DNA from: Fodinicurvata fenggangensis DSM 21160
GTDB lineage: Bacteria; Pseudomonadota; Alphaproteobacteria; Kiloniellales; DSM-21159
DNA: 64,000 nucleotides
Assembly (NCBI RefSeq): GCF_000686045.1
Contig: NZ_JMLV01000010.1
Span: 62,001-126,000 of the forward strand
Direction: 5' to 3'
Part shown: piece by piece, positions 42,196-50,915 of the stretch
Layout of the letters: each line of letters starts with the position of its first letter
How positions within the stretch are numbered: the first letter of the stretch is position 1
Notes under the pieces: generated by a model
Seen by the model: only the letters and a program-made list of their open reading frames with translations
Told to the model about the DNA's origin: nothing
The model's database searches: none
Made by a program: the position numbers and the translations under genes

Positions 42196-43614
42196 GTGAC
42201 TGATCCCCAAGTCGCCCTGTTGATGCTGGCCATCTTTATCATTCTGGTTTTCCTGGGGTTTCCCATCGCTTTCACGCTGATGGCCCTGGGCATGTTCGTA
42301 GGCTATTACGCCTATTTCGAACCGAACCGCATGTGGCGCGATTACCTGCGCCTGGACGAAAATGCCGACTGGTGGACCTCGGTCACGACCTGGTTCGACG
42401 GTCTGCTTAACAGTCGGATCTTCGACCTCTTCGTGAACCAGACCTATACGGTCATGTCGAACGAGGTCCTGACCGCGGTTCCCCTGTTCCTCTTCATGGG
42501 CTACATCGTCGAACGGGCCAATATCGTCGATCGCTTGTTCTCGACCCTGAACGTGGCGGCCAAGAGAGTTCCGGGCTCCATGGGCGTGGCGGCCCTGCTT
42601 ACCTGCATGCTGTTCGCCACGGCGACGGGCATCGTGGGCGCCGTGGTGACCCTTATGGGCCTGCTGGCTCTACCGGCCATGTTGAAGGTGCGCTACAATA
42701 TCAGTTTTGCCAGCGGTATCATCTGTGCCGGCGGAACGCTGGGCATCCTGATCCCGCCGTCGATCATGCTGATCGTCTATGCCGCTGCGTCGGGCGTTTC
42801 GATTGTGCGCCTCTACGCCGGCGCCCTGCTCCCTGGGCTGGTGCTGGTCGGACTTTACATAACCTATGTGGTCGGCCGTGCGATCCTACAGCCCAGCGTG
42901 GCGCCCAAGCCCACCAAAGAGGAGGTGCCGGATATTCCCTTCGGGAAGCTGCTGTGGATGCTGGCGACCTCGTTCCTACCGCTGGCCGTCCTGATCCTGG
43001 CGGTTCTGGGCTCGATTCTCTTCGGTCTGGCCACGCCCACGGAAGCCGCGGCTGTCGGCGCCCTCGGCGGCATGCTGCTGGCCGTGGTCTACCGCGCGAT
43101 GACCTTCCAACGCCTGCGGGAATCCGTCTACCTGACGGTACGAACCACGGCCATGGTCTGCTGGCTGTTCGTGGGCTCCTACGTCTTTTCGTCGGTCTTC
43201 TCCTATCTGGGCGGCGAGCAGCTGATCTCGCAGTTCGTCGAGGGACTCGATCTGACGCCGCTGCAGTTCCTGCTGCTGGCACAGTTGATCATCTTCCTTC
43301 TGGGCTGGCCGCTGGAATGGTCCGAGATCATCATCATCTTCGTGCCGATCTTCCTGCCGCTGCTGCCGATGTTCGGTGTCGATCCGCTGTTCTTCGGCAT
43401 CCTGGTGGCACTCAATCTGCAGACCAGTTTCCTGACACCGCCCATGGCCATGTCGGCCTATTACCTGAAAGGAATTGCGCCGCCCGAAGTGCAGCTGACA
43501 CAGATCTTCAAGGGGGTCTTGCCATTCCTCTTCATGGTCTTTGTCGCCATGGCACTGGTCTACAACTTCAACGAGCTCGTCTTCCATCTGCCGCAGGTGT
43601 TCTATGGCCGCTAA
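42196..43614 (+). CDS. dctM: TRAP transporter large permease (DctM)
   Basis: Na+-dependent channel subunit, 472 aa, starting at GTG 42196. About 12 helices. DctM hallmarks: FPIAFTLMALG at the N-terminus, ATATGIVGAVVTLMGLLALP, CAGGTLGILIPPSIMLIVYA, FGLATPTEAAAVGALGG. A roughly 35-residue insertion near FEPNRMWRDYLRLDENADWW is characteristic of one subgroup. Its last 11 bp overlap the amidase start, so the amidase is translationally coupled. Confidence 0.94.
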   Translation: MTDPQVALLMLAIFIILVFLGFPIAFTLMALGMFVGYYAYFEPNRMWRDYLRLDENADWWTSVTTWFDGLLNSRIFDLFVNQTYTVMSNEVLTAVPLFLFMGYIVERANIVDRLFSTLNVAAKRVPGSMGVAALLTCMLFATATGIVGAVVTLMGLLALPAMLKVRYNISFASGIICAGGTLGILIPPSIMLIVYAAASGVSIVRLYAGALLPGLVLVGLYITYVVGRAILQPSVAPKPTKEEVPDIPFGKLLWMLATSFLPLAVLILAVLGSILFGLATPTEAAAVGALGGMLLAVVYRAMTFQRLRESVYLTVRTTAMVCWLFVGSYVFSSVFSYLGGEQLISQFVEGLDLTPLQFLLLAQLIIFLLGWPLEWSEIIIIFVPIFLPLLPMFGVDPLFFGILVALNLQTSFLTPPMAMSAYYLKGIAPPEVQLTQIFKGVLPFLFMVFVAMALVYNFNELVFHLPQVFYGR

Positions 43615-44974
43615 GACACAAAACAAAGTGGACCCCAAGCTCGATCTGAGTGCGGTCGAGCTGCGGGACCGAATGGTCAAGGGCGAGCTGAAGGCCGTGG
43701 ACGTGGCGCAGGGCTTCCTGGACCGGATTGCCGCCCGCGAGGGCGAGGTCCAGGCCTGGGCCTGGCTGGACAGCGATCATGTCCTTGAACAGGCTGCGGC
43801 CCTGGACAAGTATCGCGGTACGGGGCGTGCCCCCGGCCCGTTGCATGGCCTGCCGGTGGCCTTGAAGGACATCATCGACACCCGGCGCATTCCGACCGAG
43901 AACGGGACGCCCATCGATGAGGGGCGGGTACCGGTCAAGGACGCCTATGTCGTCGAACGGCTGAAGGCGGCCGGTGCGATCATCATGGGCAAGACGGTGG
44001 CCACCGAGCTGGCCTATCGCCAGCCCGGCAAGACGCGCAATCCGCACAATCCCAAGCATACACCGGGCGGTTCCTCGTCGGGATCTGCGGCGGCGGTCGG
44101 CGCTGGCATGGTGCCGCTGGCCATTGGCACACAGACCGATGGTTCGGTTGTTCGTCCTGCCGCCTATTGTGGCGTGGTCGGCTTCAAGCCCAGTTTCGGG
44201 GCGATTCCGCGCAGCGGTATCCTGGCCCAATCCCCGAGTCTGGATACAGTTGGCATCTTCGCGCGAACCCTTCAGGATGCCGCCCTGCTCAGCGATTGCC
44301 TGTTTGGTCATGACGAGGCGGACAAGGCAACCGATTTGACCCCTCCGCCACGCATGCTGAAGATTGCAAAATCGGATCCTCCGGTCACGCCGATGGTCGG
44401 GTTCGTGCGTCCGCCCGGATGGGACGAAGCCGATTCCCAGACACAGATGGCGATGAAGGAGTTCACGGATCTTTTGGGGGAGGGCTGCTTCGAAGCTCCG
44501 CTGCCAAACGTGTTCAGTGATGCCCCTGCGATTCGTGAGCGGATCAACTTTGCCGAAATGGCGAAGTGCTACTACAGCTATGAACGACGCGGCTGGGATC
44601 GGTTGTCGGACAAGCTGCGTGAAGCGATGGAAAAGGGTAAGGCTGTGCCCGCGCGAGACTACATCGCTGCCCTGGACTGGCCCGATGTGTTGAATGCAGG
44701 ATTGGCTGAAGTCTTCGAGCGTTGCGACGTGATCCTGACCCCCTCCACGCCGACGCCGGCACCAGAGGGTCTGGAGTATACGGGCAGTTCCGTGTTCAAT
44801 GGCCTTTGGACACTCTGTGGCTTGCCGGCCGTCACCATACCGCTTCTTGAAGCGGAGAACGGCCTGCCCATGGGCGTACAGGTGATTGGACGCAAGGGAG
44901 ATGACGCCCGCTTGCTGCGCACGGCCCGCTGGCTGGCACTCCAGGTGGCATCCCCCGAACTTCAGGAGGCTTGA
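43604..44974 (+). CDS. Amidase (amidase-signature family)
   Basis: A 456-aa hydrolase of C-N bonds. The start ATG 43604 lies inside the dctM stop region (11-bp overlap). The Ser-cisSer-Lys triad is visible: Lys88 in VALKDIID, the GGSSSGSAAAV loop with the cis-Ser near 158, and the nucleophile Ser181 in GTQTDGSVVRP. It lacks the GatA-specific C-terminus, so it is an ordinary amidase (AtzF/NylA-like class) rather than a tRNA amidotransferase. Position in the TRAP operon implies that it hydrolyses the imported solute or a product of it. Confidence 0.92.
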   Translation: MAAKTQNKVDPKLDLSAVELRDRMVKGELKAVDVAQGFLDRIAAREGEVQAWAWLDSDHVLEQAAALDKYRGTGRAPGPLHGLPVALKDIIDTRRIPTENGTPIDEGRVPVKDAYVVERLKAAGAIIMGKTVATELAYRQPGKTRNPHNPKHTPGGSSSGSAAAVGAGMVPLAIGTQTDGSVVRPAAYCGVVGFKPSFGAIPRSGILAQSPSLDTVGIFARTLQDAALLSDCLFGHDEADKATDLTPPPRMLKIAKSDPPVTPMVGFVRPPGWDEADSQTQMAMKEFTDLLGEGCFEAPLPNVFSDAPAIRERINFAEMAKCYYSYERRGWDRLSDKLREAMEKGKAVPARDYIAALDWPDVLNAGLAEVFERCDVILTPSTPTPAPEGLEYTGSSVFNGLWTLCGLPAVTIPLLEAENGLPMGVQVIGRKGDDARLLRTARWLALQVASPELQEA

Positions 44975-44976
44975 GA

Positions 44977-45147
44977 ATGACGGATCGAATTATGGCCCTG
45001 GTGGCCTACCTGGTTCTTTTGGGCTTCCTTGGCGTCTTGGTGATCGGGGTTCCACACATCGATCTTATCGTGGTGGTCCTGATAACGCTGTTGCTGGCAG
45101 GTTGGGACTTCTGGAAGCACTCGGGCAAGCCCGACTCGGAGATGTAA
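44977..45147 (+). CDS. Small two-helix membrane protein (56 aa)
   Basis: ATG 44977 starts 2 bp after the amidase stop and is preceded by a strong CAGGAGG ribosome site. The 56-residue product has two hydrophobic helices (IMALVAYLVLLGFLGVLVIG and IDLIVVVLITLLLAG) joined by a VPHID turn, then a charged tail WKHSGKPDSEM. It looks like a small accessory membrane subunit conserved beside TRAP-amidase operons. I cannot assign a function. It ends 5 bp from the convergent psuG stop. Confidence 0.8.
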   Translation: MTDRIMALVAYLVLLGFLGVLVIGVPHIDLIVVVLITLLLAGWDFWKHSGKPDSEM

Positions 45148-45152
45148 GCGTT

Positions 45153-46061
45153 CTACGCCGCCCAGGCTGCCGCAATCCGACCGGCCATTGCGGCATTGGA
45201 CAGCAAGAGGGCTCGGTTGGCGGCCAGGGTTGCGCCGGCGCTCATCTCGTGCAACCGCGAAAGCAGGAAGGGCGTGACAGCCTTGCCGGACATGTTTTCG
45301 CGCGTGGCATCCTGAAGTGCATTTTCGATCCAGCCGTCCAGTTGTGTCCCGGACAGTGCGGCTGCCTCCGGGACCGGCTGGGCGAGCAGCAATCCTCCCG
45401 AACTGACCTGCCAATGAGCCCGCAGCAGCTCTGCCGCGTCCCGGGCGCCTCCAACACTGTGGTCCAGGGGAAGGCCGCTGCCGACCGCATAGAAAGCGGG
45501 AAATTCCCGGCCCCCCAGGCCCACCACCGGCACCGAGAGACTCTCCAGGATTTCCAATGTGCGCGGCAGGTCCAGGATGGACTTGGCGCCCGAGGCCACC
45601 ACGGCGACCGGACTGCGGGAAAGCTCCATCAGGTCAGCCGAGATGTCGAAGGTCTGGTTGCAGTCGCGATGCGCGCCGCCGATGCCGCCCGTCGCAAAGA
45701 TCCCGATTCCCGCCAAGGCTGCCAGGCGCGCGGTGGCTGAGACCGTAGTGGCACCGTCCAGTCCCTGCGCCATTGCCGGGCCCAGGTCGCGGCTGCCCAG
45801 CTTGGCCATGGAGCCGCCCTCACGGGCAAAGCCTTCGATTTGATCCGCGCTCATTCCGACGATCGCCTGCCCAGCAATCAAGCCAATGGTGGCCGGTACG
45901 GCGCCGGCTTCGCGCACCTGGGCTTCCATGGCCTGCGCGGTTTCCAGGTTGCCCGGCCAGGGAAGGCCATGGGCGATGACGGTGGACTCCAGGGCCACGA
46001 CGGGACCGCCTTGCCGCAGGGTCTCGGCCACCTGCGGATCTATGTCGAGAGGGACGCTCAC
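45153..46061 (-). CDS. psuG: Pseudouridine-5'-phosphate glycosidase
   Basis: Cleaves pseudouridine-5'-phosphate reversibly to uracil and ribose-5-phosphate, for degradation of RNA-derived pseudouridine. I start it at GTG 46061, which overlaps the HIT gene's stop (GTGA), giving 302 aa, near the 312 of E. coli PsuG. Motifs: ALESTVIAHGLPWPGN, AVPATIGLIAGQ, SMAKLGSRDLGPAMA, IFATGGIGGAHRD, VASGAKSILDLPRTLE. The PsuK kinase gene is not adjacent. An in-frame ATG at 46163 would run deep into the HIT gene. Confidence 0.92.
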   Translation of the reverse strand: MSVPLDIDPQVAETLRQGGPVVALESTVIAHGLPWPGNLETAQAMEAQVREAGAVPATIGLIAGQAIVGMSADQIEGFAREGGSMAKLGSRDLGPAMAQGLDGATTVSATARLAALAGIGIFATGGIGGAHRDCNQTFDISADLMELSRSPVAVVASGAKSILDLPRTLEILESLSVPVVGLGGREFPAFYAVGSGLPLDHSVGGARDAAELLRAHWQVSSGGLLLAQPVPEAAALSGTQLDGWIENALQDATRENMSGKAVTPFLLSRLHEMSAGATLAANRALLLSNAAMAGRIAAAWAA

Positions 46062-46477
46062 AGCGGATGCTTCAGTTCCTGATGCAGAGCTTTCACGCGT
46101 TCCTCCAACTGGTGAGCCGGATAGGGCTGCATCGCCTGTTTGCCCCAGACCGGACCCGGCCAAGCGGGATCGTCGCTGAAGCGGGCTATGACATGGATGT
46201 GCAGCTGCGGCGTCATGTTTCCCAGGGCGGCCACGTTCACCTTGTCCGGACTGAACAGACGGCTCAGCGCCTGGGAGCAGATCGTGATCTCATCGCACAC
46301 GCGGTACTGGTCCATGGGATCCAGGTCGTGAAAGTCCTTCTTGTTCGGTCGCTGCGGGACCAACACCAGCCAGGGCCAGGCCGCATCGTTCATCAGCAGC
46401 AGGCGCGAAAGCCTCAGGTCCATCACCTCGATGCCGTCGCGTGCCAGGTCCGGATGCAGTTCGAAGCTCTCGCTCAT
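46058..46477 (-). CDS. HIT family nucleotide-binding protein
   Basis: A 139-aa histidine-triad protein. It is typically a nucleotidyl hydrolase acting on AMP-containing substrates such as Ap4A or adenylated metabolites. The triad region reads PQLHIHVIARF: two histidines remain and the first triad position is Gln (Q-L-H-I-H), a variant seen in alphaproteobacterial HIT proteins. LVLVPQRPNKKDFHDLD and NVAALGNM are also conserved. It overlaps psuG by 4 bp, so the two are co-translated. A link between them is plausible in nucleotide salvage but unproven. Confidence 0.88.
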   Translation of the reverse strand: MSESFELHPDLARDGIEVMDLRLSRLLLMNDAAWPWLVLVPQRPNKKDFHDLDPMDQYRVCDEITICSQALSRLFSPDKVNVAALGNMTPQLHIHVIARFSDDPAWPGPVWGKQAMQPYPAHQLEERVKALHQELKHPL

Positions 46478-46636
46478 GTGACGGCTCCTTGCAGTTTTGC
46501 GGGTTCGTCAAAAGTTCCAGCATTGCCGTTCAGGTGCAACGAAAAAGCTGCTTAGAACCCGGGCTTCCCTGCAACCCTGTCGTGTGGTTATGTTGCCCCA
46601 GGATGCAATGTCGGCTGCAAGACCCCGGGAGGCTGA

Positions 46637-47536
46637 ATGACACTGGATTTCCGCTATCGTCGTCTGGGCTATGTCGCCCTGAACGTCAGCGACCTGCAAA
46701 CTTCGTCCGAATTCTACCGCGACCTCGTGGGCCTGCAGCCTGCCGGAGAGGCGGGCGAGGGGGAATGGCTGTTCCGCTGCAGCCCACGTCACCACGACCT
46801 GATCCTGCACCAGGCTTCGGAACCGGGCCTGCGCCGTATTGGTTGGGAAATGGAAAGCCCCGAGGACCTGGCTCGGGTGCGGCGGCATCTCGAAAGCCTG
46901 GAGCTGGCCACCCACGATGTGGGGCGTGAAGAGGCTGCCTGCCTGGGCGTAGAAGACGCCTTCCGCGTGGTCGAGCCGCATACCGGCGCCACCCTTGAAT
47001 ACTTCCATTCCTTCGAACAGGCCACCACGCCGTTCGAGGCCACTGTCACCAAGATCGAACGCCTCGGTCATGTGGTGCTTGGTGCGGCGGATCATGCACG
47101 GGCCGAGCGATTCTTCCTGGAGCAGCTGAATTTCCGCGCCTCGGACCGGATCGAGGAGGCAATCACCTTCATGCGCTGCTTCCCCAATCCGCTGCACCAT
47201 TCGCTGGGCCTTGCGCATTCCGGACGCAATCATTTCCATCACGTGAATTTCATGGTCACGGACGTTGATGACATCGGCAAGGCTTTCTGGCGGATGCAGA
47301 AGAACGACGCCCCCATCGTCTTCGGGCCGGGGCGGCATCCGCCATCAGAGTCCATGTTCCTCTATTTCCTGGATCCGGACGGCTTGACCGTGGAGTACAG
47401 CTTCGGCATGGAAACCTTTCCCGAGGCGGACCCGCGCCCGCCGCGCACCCTTCCGTTCGCGCCGGAGAACATGGACTATTGGGGGGCTATACCCGACCCG
47501 CGCATGGGCCGAACCGGCAGCATCGAGTCACTGTAA
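46637..47536 (+). CDS. VOC family extradiol dioxygenase-like protein
   Basis: A 299-aa two-domain vicinal-oxygen-chelate protein; GGGAGG precedes the ATG. The N-terminal domain starts RRLGYVALNVSDLQTSSEFY. The C-terminal domain holds the likely Fe(II) triad: His in RLGHVVLGAAD, His in HFHHVNFMVTD and Glu in LTVEYSFGME. This matches type I extradiol dioxygenases (catechol 2,3-dioxygenase/BphC-like), which cleave aromatic rings. No other ring-degradation genes are visible except the acyl-CoA and Liv genes nearby, so the substrate is open. Confidence 0.87.
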   Translation: MTLDFRYRRLGYVALNVSDLQTSSEFYRDLVGLQPAGEAGEGEWLFRCSPRHHDLILHQASEPGLRRIGWEMESPEDLARVRRHLESLELATHDVGREEAACLGVEDAFRVVEPHTGATLEYFHSFEQATTPFEATVTKIERLGHVVLGAADHARAERFFLEQLNFRASDRIEEAITFMRCFPNPLHHSLGLAHSGRNHFHHVNFMVTDVDDIGKAFWRMQKNDAPIVFGPGRHPPSESMFLYFLDPDGLTVEYSFGMETFPEADPRPPRTLPFAPENMDYWGAIPDPRMGRTGSIESL

Positions 47537-47540
47537 GGCC

Positions 47541-48248
47541 TCAGCTTGCCGCCACGGAGAGGTAACGCTCCTGCAGTTCCGGGTTGTCGCGCAAGGCCGC
47601 GGCCGGGCCTTCATGGACCACTTCACCCTTGGCCAGGATATAGCAGCGCTCGGCATGCTTGAGAGCAAACGCGAGGTTCTGGTCGGTGAACAGGATCGTC
47701 GTGCTCGCCGATAGGCTGGAAAGCAGCCGCCCAATCTGGTTGACGATCACCGGCGCCAGGCCTTCGCTCGGCTCATCCAGCAGCAGGAGTTCCGGCTGGC
47801 CGACCAGGGCCCGTGCGATCGCCAGCATCTGCTGCTCGCCACCGGACAGGGTTTTGCCGGGCCGATCCTTGAACTCCGCGATCACCGGAAATTCGTCGTA
47901 AACCCGCTCGAGCGACCAAGTGGCCTGTCGCGGGCCGCGGTAGAGCGAGACTTCCAGGTTCTCGGCCACGCTCAGGTCGCCGAAGATTCGCCGGTCCTCC
48001 GGCACCAGGCAGATTCCCATGCGTGTGATGGCATGCGCCGGTCGTCGCGTGATGTCCTCGCCGCGGAAGTGGACCGTGCCCTGGCTTGGCGGCACGATGC
48101 CGACGATGGAAGACAGGGTCGTCGTCTTGCCGGCGCCGTTGCGTCCGAGAAGGCAAACGGTCTCGCCCTCGTCCACGGACAGGCTGACGCCCGACAACGC
48201 CCGGCTTTCACCGTAGAAGGTGTGGATATCCGAGACCTCGAGCATCAT
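47541..48248 (-). CDS. livF: Branched-chain-type ABC ATPase (LivF-like)
   Basis: A 235-aa ATPase: Walker A GRNGAGKTTTLSSIVG, Q-loop RMGICLVPEDRRIF, signature LSGGEQQMLAIARAL and LLLDEPSEGLAPV. The PEDRRIF segment is typical of LivF. It pairs with the LivG-like subunit, whose stop overlaps its start by 4 bp. Last gene of the five-gene importer operon. The importer's ligand may be a small organic acid rather than leucine, given the neighbouring acyl-CoA genes (inference). Confidence 0.93.
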   Translation of the reverse strand: MMLEVSDIHTFYGESRALSGVSLSVDEGETVCLLGRNGAGKTTTLSSIVGIVPPSQGTVHFRGEDITRRPAHAITRMGICLVPEDRRIFGDLSVAENLEVSLYRGPRQATWSLERVYDEFPVIAEFKDRPGKTLSGGEQQMLAIARALVGQPELLLLDEPSEGLAPVIVNQIGRLLSSLSASTTILFTDQNLAFALKHAERCYILAKGEVVHEGPAAALRDNPELQERYLSVAAS

Positions 48249-49024
48249 GCCGCCGAATCCTCCTCCTCGTCGCCAAGATAGGCGCGACGCACTTCGGGGT
48301 TCTGGCGGACTTCCTCGGGTGCGCCCGTGGCCAGGAGCTGGCCGCGGTGCATCACCAGCACCCGCTCGGCGAGGCCGAAGACCACCTCCATGTCGTGTTC
48401 GGTGATGAAGAAGGTATAGGGGCGTTCAGCGCGCAGGTTCCGGATCAGCTCGATGACCGCCCTGGTCTCTTCCGGCGTGAGCCCGGCTGTCGGCTCGTCC
48501 AGCATCACGATCTCCGGTTCGATGGCAAGCACGATGGCGAGTTCCAGGAGCCGCTTGTCACCATACGACAGAGTGCCCGTACGCAGTTCGGCCATGCTTT
48601 CCAGTCCGAGCCGGGCCAGGATCTCGTCTGCTTCGCGGCGGAGTGCCCTGTCCATGCCGAGGACGGCAAACAGGCGGAGACTCTTGCCCCGGTGGCTGAC
48701 CAGTGCGACCTGGACGTTCTCGCGCACCGTCAGCTCGTTGAAGACATTTGTGATCTGGAAGGAGCGTCCGATCCCGGCGCGTGCGATCTCGTGTGGCGGT
48801 TTGCCGGCAATGTCAGAGCCGTGAAACAGCACCTGACCCGAGGTTGGCGTCATGCGGCCCGAGACCATGTTGTAGAATGTCGTCTTGCCGGCGCCGTTGG
48901 GTCCGATAAGCGCGACGATTTCGCCTTCGTTGAGGGCGATCGACACGCCATCGACGGCAGTGAGCCCGCCGAAACGCTTGGTCAATGCATCGGTGGAGAG
49001 AATGGGGGTGTTCTGTTCAGCCAT
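48245..49024 (-). CDS. livG: Branched-chain-type ABC ATPase (LivG-like)
   Basis: A 259-aa ATPase: KRFGGLTAVDGVSIALNEGE, Walker A GPNGAGKTTFYNMVSG, PHEIARAGIGRSFQITNVF (LivG Q-loop), signature LSYGDKRLLELA and MLDEPTAGLTPEE. The C-terminal LivG extension is present. The signature's YGDKR form is normal for LivG. It lies 3 bp after livM and overlaps livF by 4 bp. Confidence 0.93.
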   Translation of the reverse strand: MAEQNTPILSTDALTKRFGGLTAVDGVSIALNEGEIVALIGPNGAGKTTFYNMVSGRMTPTSGQVLFHGSDIAGKPPHEIARAGIGRSFQITNVFNELTVRENVQVALVSHRGKSLRLFAVLGMDRALRREADEILARLGLESMAELRTGTLSYGDKRLLELAIVLAIEPEIVMLDEPTAGLTPEETRAVIELIRNLRAERPYTFFITEHDMEVVFGLAERVLVMHRGQLLATGAPEEVRQNPEVRRAYLGDEEEDSAA

Positions 49025-49027
49025 GGC

Positions 49028-49978
49028 TCACCCCCGTTTCGTCAGCCGGTCGAGCGCCGTGCCCAGCAGGCCGCGGCGCAGGTACATCACCATGAGGGCC
49101 AGCACGATGCCCAGGAACAGCATCCAGCGGTCGGTGAAACTGGTGATCCAGGTTTCGAGCAGGACGAAGATCGCGGAGCCGATGAAGGGGCCGAGGAAGG
49201 TTGCAGAGCCTCCGAGAATGCTCATGAGCACCGGTTCGGCTGATTGAGACCAGTGCAACGTTTCCGGCGAAGCAACCCGCGTGAAGGGGGCGAAGAGCCC
49301 GCCGGCGAGCCCGGAGAAGGCGCCCGAGATTACGAAACTGTAAAGCCGATAGCGCCGCACGGGAATGCCGGTAAACGCCACGCGCTCGGGGTTCTCGGCC
49401 ATCGCGCGGAGGATCAGGCCGAAGGGCGAGATGGTGATGAGATAGAGACATAAGCCGGCCAGCGTCACGATGACCAGAGTCAGTTGGTAGTACACCGCGG
49501 GATTGCCGAGCGTAAGGTCCAGACCAAGACCGAACGAGCCGACGGCAAAACCGGTGATGCCATCCGAACCGCCGGTGAAACTGCGCCATTGTTGGGCTAC
49601 GGAAAATACCATCATCCCGAATGCCAGCGTCAGCATCGTGAAATAGACCTCGGTCAAGCGCACGCAGAAGAAGCCGATCACAAGGGCGAGCAGTCCCCCG
49701 CCCGCAAGCGAGGCGATCAAGGCGAAAGCAAGCGGCGTGTCGAAGTGCAGAAGCAGCATCGCCGTTACATAGGCACCGAAACCAAAGAAGGCGGCATGGC
49801 CCAGGCTGAGCATGCCGGTATAGCCGAACACCAGGTTGAACCCGGCGGCGAACAGGCCCAGGATCAGGATTTCCGCGGCGACGAAGATGTAGAAATAGGG
49901 CGCCCAGGCGGGCAGGAACCACAAGGCCACCAGAATGACCGCGATCAAGGCTGTTATCAGCCCGGCCCGACGGCTCAT
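49028..49978 (-). CDS. livM: Branched-chain-type ABC permease (LivM-like)
   Basis: A 316-aa inner-membrane permease with about nine helices. LivM features: FNLVFGYTGMLSLGHAAFFGFGAY, LRLTEVYFTMLTLAFGMM-like VRLTEVYFTMLTLAF, GSDGITGF and the EAA-like loop RAMAENPERVAFTGI. It overlaps livH by 4 bp. Together with LivH it forms the channel. Confidence 0.93.
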   Translation of the reverse strand: MSRRAGLITALIAVILVALWFLPAWAPYFYIFVAAEILILGLFAAGFNLVFGYTGMLSLGHAAFFGFGAYVTAMLLLHFDTPLAFALIASLAGGGLLALVIGFFCVRLTEVYFTMLTLAFGMMVFSVAQQWRSFTGGSDGITGFAVGSFGLGLDLTLGNPAVYYQLTLVIVTLAGLCLYLITISPFGLILRAMAENPERVAFTGIPVRRYRLYSFVISGAFSGLAGGLFAPFTRVASPETLHWSQSAEPVLMSILGGSATFLGPFIGSAIFVLLETWITSFTDRWMLFLGIVLALMVMYLRRGLLGTALDRLTKRG

Positions 49979-50841
49979 GATGCGGTCCTCCCCATCAGGC
50001 CCTGTGGTTTCAGCAGCAGCACCAGGGCCATCCCGATGTAGGGCATCACGAGGTTGAGTTCAGGCAGATAGCGTGAGCCGAAGCCGTTGATCGCTCCAAG
50101 GATCAGCGCCCCGAGAAAGGCGCCGGGGAAGCTGCCGAGCCCGCCGATCACAACAACGATGAAGGATTCGACGATGATGTTGGCGCCCATTGCCGGGCTG
50201 ATCGCGCGGATCGGTGCGGCAATGGCACCGCCGAATCCCGCGATTCCAGCCCCAAAGGCAAAGACCGCGGTGAACACCAGAGGTACGTCGATGCCCACCA
50301 GCCTGGACATCTTCCGATCAATGGCCGCTGCCCGCATCACCCTGCCGGCCCTTGTCCCCGAGAAGAAGCCCCAGAGGCCAAGACCGACGATCAGACCCAT
50401 GGCGATCACGAAGAGGCCATAGACCGGTTGCTGGATCCCGAGCAGTCTTACCGTGCCGCTCAGGCTTGCGGGCGGGTCGACAACGTGGATCGTGCTGCCC
50501 CAGATCCAGCGGACCGTTTCGTCGATGATGAGCAGCAGTGCAAAAGTCAGGAGCAGGCTGTCGGTGATAGGTCGATCATAGATCCGGTGCAGCATCACCC
50601 GCTCGATGACCACAGCGATGGCGGCCACGATGAGCGGGGCGGCGAAGAGCGCAATCCAAAAGCTCACCCCCGTGAGCACTGCCACGGTATAGGTGATGTA
50701 GGCGCCCAGCATATAGAGTGCGCCATGCGCGAAGTTGATGATGTTGAGAACGCCGAAGATGATGTTGAGGCCGATGGCGATGAGAAACAGCAGCATTCCC
50801 AGAGCCAGGCTGTTCATGAGCGCGGCGATGAAACTCTCCAC
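49975..50841 (-). CDS. livH: Branched-chain-type ABC permease (LivH-like)
   Basis: A 288-aa permease. GTG 50841 follows GGAGGTCCC and gives VESFIAALMNSLALGMLLFL; longer frames upstream run into the intercistronic hairpin. LivH features: NIIFGVLNIINFAHGALYMLGAY, MRAAAIDRKMSRLVGIDV (EAA-like loop) and GGLGSFPGAFLGALILG. It is separated from the receptor gene by 74 bp containing a strong hairpin. Confidence 0.92.
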   Translation of the reverse strand: MESFIAALMNSLALGMLLFLIAIGLNIIFGVLNIINFAHGALYMLGAYITYTVAVLTGVSFWIALFAAPLIVAAIAVVIERVMLHRIYDRPITDSLLLTFALLLIIDETVRWIWGSTIHVVDPPASLSGTVRLLGIQQPVYGLFVIAMGLIVGLGLWGFFSGTRAGRVMRAAAIDRKMSRLVGIDVPLVFTAVFAFGAGIAGFGGAIAAPIRAISPAMGANIIVESFIVVVIGGLGSFPGAFLGALILGAINGFGSRYLPELNLVMPYIGMALVLLLKPQGLMGRTAS

Positions 50842-50876
50842 GGGACCTCCAGGCTGACGGCGAACGGGGCAGGGAA

Positions 50877-50905
50877 GCCGGCGGCGACAGCAGGTCGCCG
50901 CCGGC
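50877..50905 (-). other. Intercistronic hairpin, receptor gene to livH
   Basis: GCCGGCGGCGAC (50877-50888) and GTCGCCGCCGGC (50894-50905) make a perfect 12-bp stem with a 5-nt loop, 10 bp after the receptor stop codon on the reverse strand and 35 bp before livH. There is no U-run. Its likely role is receptor mRNA stabilisation or partial attenuation of the permease genes. Confidence 0.75.
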
Positions 50906-50915
50906 ATAAGCGGAG

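Noticed and set aside
43604-44974. GatA subunit of tRNA amidotransferase
   Set aside because: No gatB or gatC nearby, and the gene is coupled to a TRAP transporter; an ordinary amidase fits better.
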